This document shows positions 62,629 through 64,000 of a stretch of DNA of 64,000 bases, piece after piece. Below the pieces are notes generated by a model. It saw only the letters and a list, made by a program, of their open reading frames with translations. It was not told where the DNA came from and did no database searches. Origin of the DNA: Candidatus Onthovicinus excrementipullorum (lineage in GTDB: Bacteria; Bacillota; Clostridia; Oscillospirales; Acutalibacteraceae); NCBI GenBank assembly GCA_018712345.1, contig DVHG01000010.1, positions 186,001 to 250,000 of the forward strand, in the 5' to 3' direction. Both the position numbers and the translations under genes were made by a program. How positions within the stretch are numbered: the first letter of the stretch is position 1; each line of letters opens with the position of its first letter.

Positions 62629-62746
62629 TGGAACATTTTAAACAAATTGATCGGTGAAATTTCAGATCCGCATATGCGGGCCAATGCGGGCATCAGAGAT
62701 GAGGGCAGCCCTTTTATAAATGATGTCATCGCTATAAGATCAAAGC

Positions 62747-62788
62747 AAAACTGAAAAGAGCCGGGGAGCCCCGGCTCTTTTCAGTTTT
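62747..62788 (-). terminator. Terminator of the MATE gene
   Basis: The arms 62747-62766 and 62769-62788 are exact complements, AAAACTGAAAAGAGCCGGGG and its partner, closed by a very short loop. T-rich on the minus strand after the stem. Confidence 0.92.
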
Positions 62789-62816
62789 GTAGTATTGGGG
62801 GAGGACGCTCAGACTG

Positions 62817-64000
62817 TTACACAATGTCCGGACGCAGGGCATGGGTATAGCGCACCATCATCCAGATGACGGCGGCGGACACAATCAGTTCCGTAATCGG
62901 CATGGCGAACCAGATGAACTCCCCGCCGCCGAGCAGCGGAAGGACATAGATCAGGATGCCGCTGAGGACCAGTCCGCGCGCCACGGAGATAAAGAAGGCC
63001 GACCGCGGCTTCATCAACGACTGGAAGTAATAGGTGGAAAAGATATTCAGCGGCAGCAGCAGGAAGGAGAGGCCATAGCACCGGATAATCCCCGGGGCGA
63101 TCTGGAGCACGGTTGCTGTCGGATCCATAAAGATGTAGATGAACATTGTGGGGCACGCCAACGCCAGAGCAGTCCACAGCAGTGCAAAAAAGGTGGTGGC
63201 CGCAAGTGAATATTTCAGTGTGCCGCGGATCCGATCATATTTTTGGGCGCCGTAATTGGCTGATATTATGGGCTGGGCTGCCTGACCGACACTGTAGGCA
63301 CAGCACTGGACGAATGTACTGATATTGACAATGACCCCATACACGGACAGTGCGTCCGTGCCCAAATACTGCATGATCTGGCGGTTGAACATCATCGTCA
63401 GGATGCCCATGGCGATATCAATAAAAAAGGTGGAGAAGCCGGTAACGGCGATCTCTCTGGATTTTTTAAAAAAGCTGCGGATGCGCACGGGGCGCAATGT
63501 GTTTTTTCGGGAGAAAAAGTGGGACAGCATCACGATTAGCGACAGCATTGAGCCGATCGCGGTTGCGAGTCCAGCTCCCTCAATCCCCATATCCAGCGTG
63601 AACACACAGAAGTAGTCGCCGAACACGTTGAATATTCCACCGGTGAGTACTGCCGCGGTGGCCAGTCCGGGCGCTCCGTCGTTGCGGAGGAAGGCCGCCA
63701 GCATCTGGGTGAACAGGAAGGTGGGGATCACAAATCGAATTGGCTTCAGGTAGGCCTGCGCCAGCGGCAGGAGTGTCTCTTCAGCGCCGAACAGGCGCAG
63801 CAGCGGTGCGTCAAAAAAGATCAGCCCGATCCAGCTGAGCACGGAAAAAACGGCCGTTCCAATCAGGGCTGTGGTAAAATATTCATTTTCCTCCCGTCCG
63901 CTGCGCCCGTTCCTGCCGCGGATGGAACTAAAGAGTATGGAGCCGCCGATCCCGGTGAGCAGGCCGAGACTGTACAGGATGTTCCAAACCGGTGCAAAAA
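62817..64000 (-). CDS. MATE-family efflux transporter (5' end beyond the window)
   Basis: At least 394 residues are visible, open to the right edge. The first visible residues, PVWNILYSLGLLTGIGGSIL, belong to the early MATE segments (the family's GxGxS loop), so 30-40 N-terminal residues are missing. GDYFCVFTLDMGIEGAGLATAIG and later AQPIISANYGAQKYDRI (the second-half signature) are typical. It exports drugs or metabolites with Na+ or H+. A GTG at 63842 gives a shorter frame but would cut the fold. Confidence 0.9.
   Translation of the reverse strand, partial: FAPVWNILYSLGLLTGIGGSILFSSIRGRNGRSGREENEYFTTALIGTAVFSVLSWIGLIFFDAPLLRLFGAEETLLPLAQAYLKPIRFVIPTFLFTQMLAAFLRNDGAPGLATAAVLTGGIFNVFGDYFCVFTLDMGIEGAGLATAIGSMLSLIVMLSHFFSRKNTLRPVRIRSFFKKSREIAVTGFSTFFIDIAMGILTMMFNRQIMQYLGTDALSVYGVIVNISTFVQCCAYSVGQAAQPIISANYGAQKYDRIRGTLKYSLAATTFFALLWTALALACPTMFIYIFMDPTATVLQIAPGIIRCYGLSFLLLPLNIFSTYYFQSLMKPRSAFFISVARGLVLSGILIYVLPLLGGGEFIWFAMPITELIVSAAVIWMMVRYTHALRPDIV

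Noticed and set aside
62401-62746. Possible small gene in the AT-rich gap
   Set aside because: Only a promoter and a terminator could be supported; no open frame with a ribosome site.

Overview
The window is a 64 kb piece of a moderately GC-rich Firmicutes chromosome, most likely a spore-forming gut member of the Oscillospiraceae/Ruminococcaceae (Clostridia). This is inferred from four things: the rimP-nusA-ylxR-ylxQ-infB-rbfA-nrnA-truB-ribF-rpsO-pnp order, a SpoIIQ-like M23 endopeptidase, two YtrA-type GntR modules, and strong Shine-Dalgarno sites throughout. No rRNA, tRNA or CRISPR array was seen. The only intact mobile element is one IS200/IS605-type insertion at about 43.65-44.35 kb.

Layout. 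0-2.1 kb: the start of an AraC regulator, divergent from a GH2 glycosidase. 2.1-2.85 kb: a gene-free block of palindromic repeats. 2.9-4.7 kb: GntR regulator plus membrane protein, with a perfect operator over the promoter. 4.8-7.5 kb: a membrane protein, a solitary dTDP-glucose 4,6-dehydratase and a SpoIIQ-like protein. 7.6-8.13 kb: a two-level tandem repeat just before formate-THF ligase (fhs). 10-13.4 kb: a HAD phosphatase and a polar amino acid ABC importer. 13.4-23.4 kb: an NhaP-type antiporter, a divergent GDPD-like protein, a GntR/ABC module, a possible 47-residue membrane peptide gene, a GPH-type transporter, a zinc-ribbon membrane protein, a HAD-IB phosphatase and a GtrA fusion protein.

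23.5-34.3 kb is the translation and RNA-metabolism operon, with a hairpin leader before rimP and its own promoter and structured leader before rpsO-pnp. 34.3-40.3 kb is a sugar locus: GH36 alpha-galactosidase, AraC regulator, metallophosphoesterase and GPH transporter. The same 11-base motif lies in front of both arms, which suggests one regulon. 40.6-43.4 kb holds a frameshifted aldo/keto reductase, an unrecognised possible ATPase-like protein and a second YjdF-like membrane protein.

44.4-46.2 kb carries an RsgA GTPase fused to an RNHCP zinc domain. It is preceded by a long leader with its own promoter, a 10-codon upstream ORF and two successive intrinsic terminators. This looks like ribosome-linked attenuation and is the best candidate here for an undescribed regulatory system. 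46.3-51.1 kb holds an MFS transporter, a GNAT acetyltransferase, small conserved proteins, an HxlR regulator divergent from two flavodoxin-like reductases, and a flavin reductase-like protein.

51.3-59.4 kb is a complete argGHCJBDF operon (glutamate to arginine with ArgJ recycling acetyl groups; carbamoyl phosphate synthase is not in the window). 59.4-64 kb holds an unusual HELGH metallopeptidase, an MFS transporter and a MATE exporter cut by the window edge.
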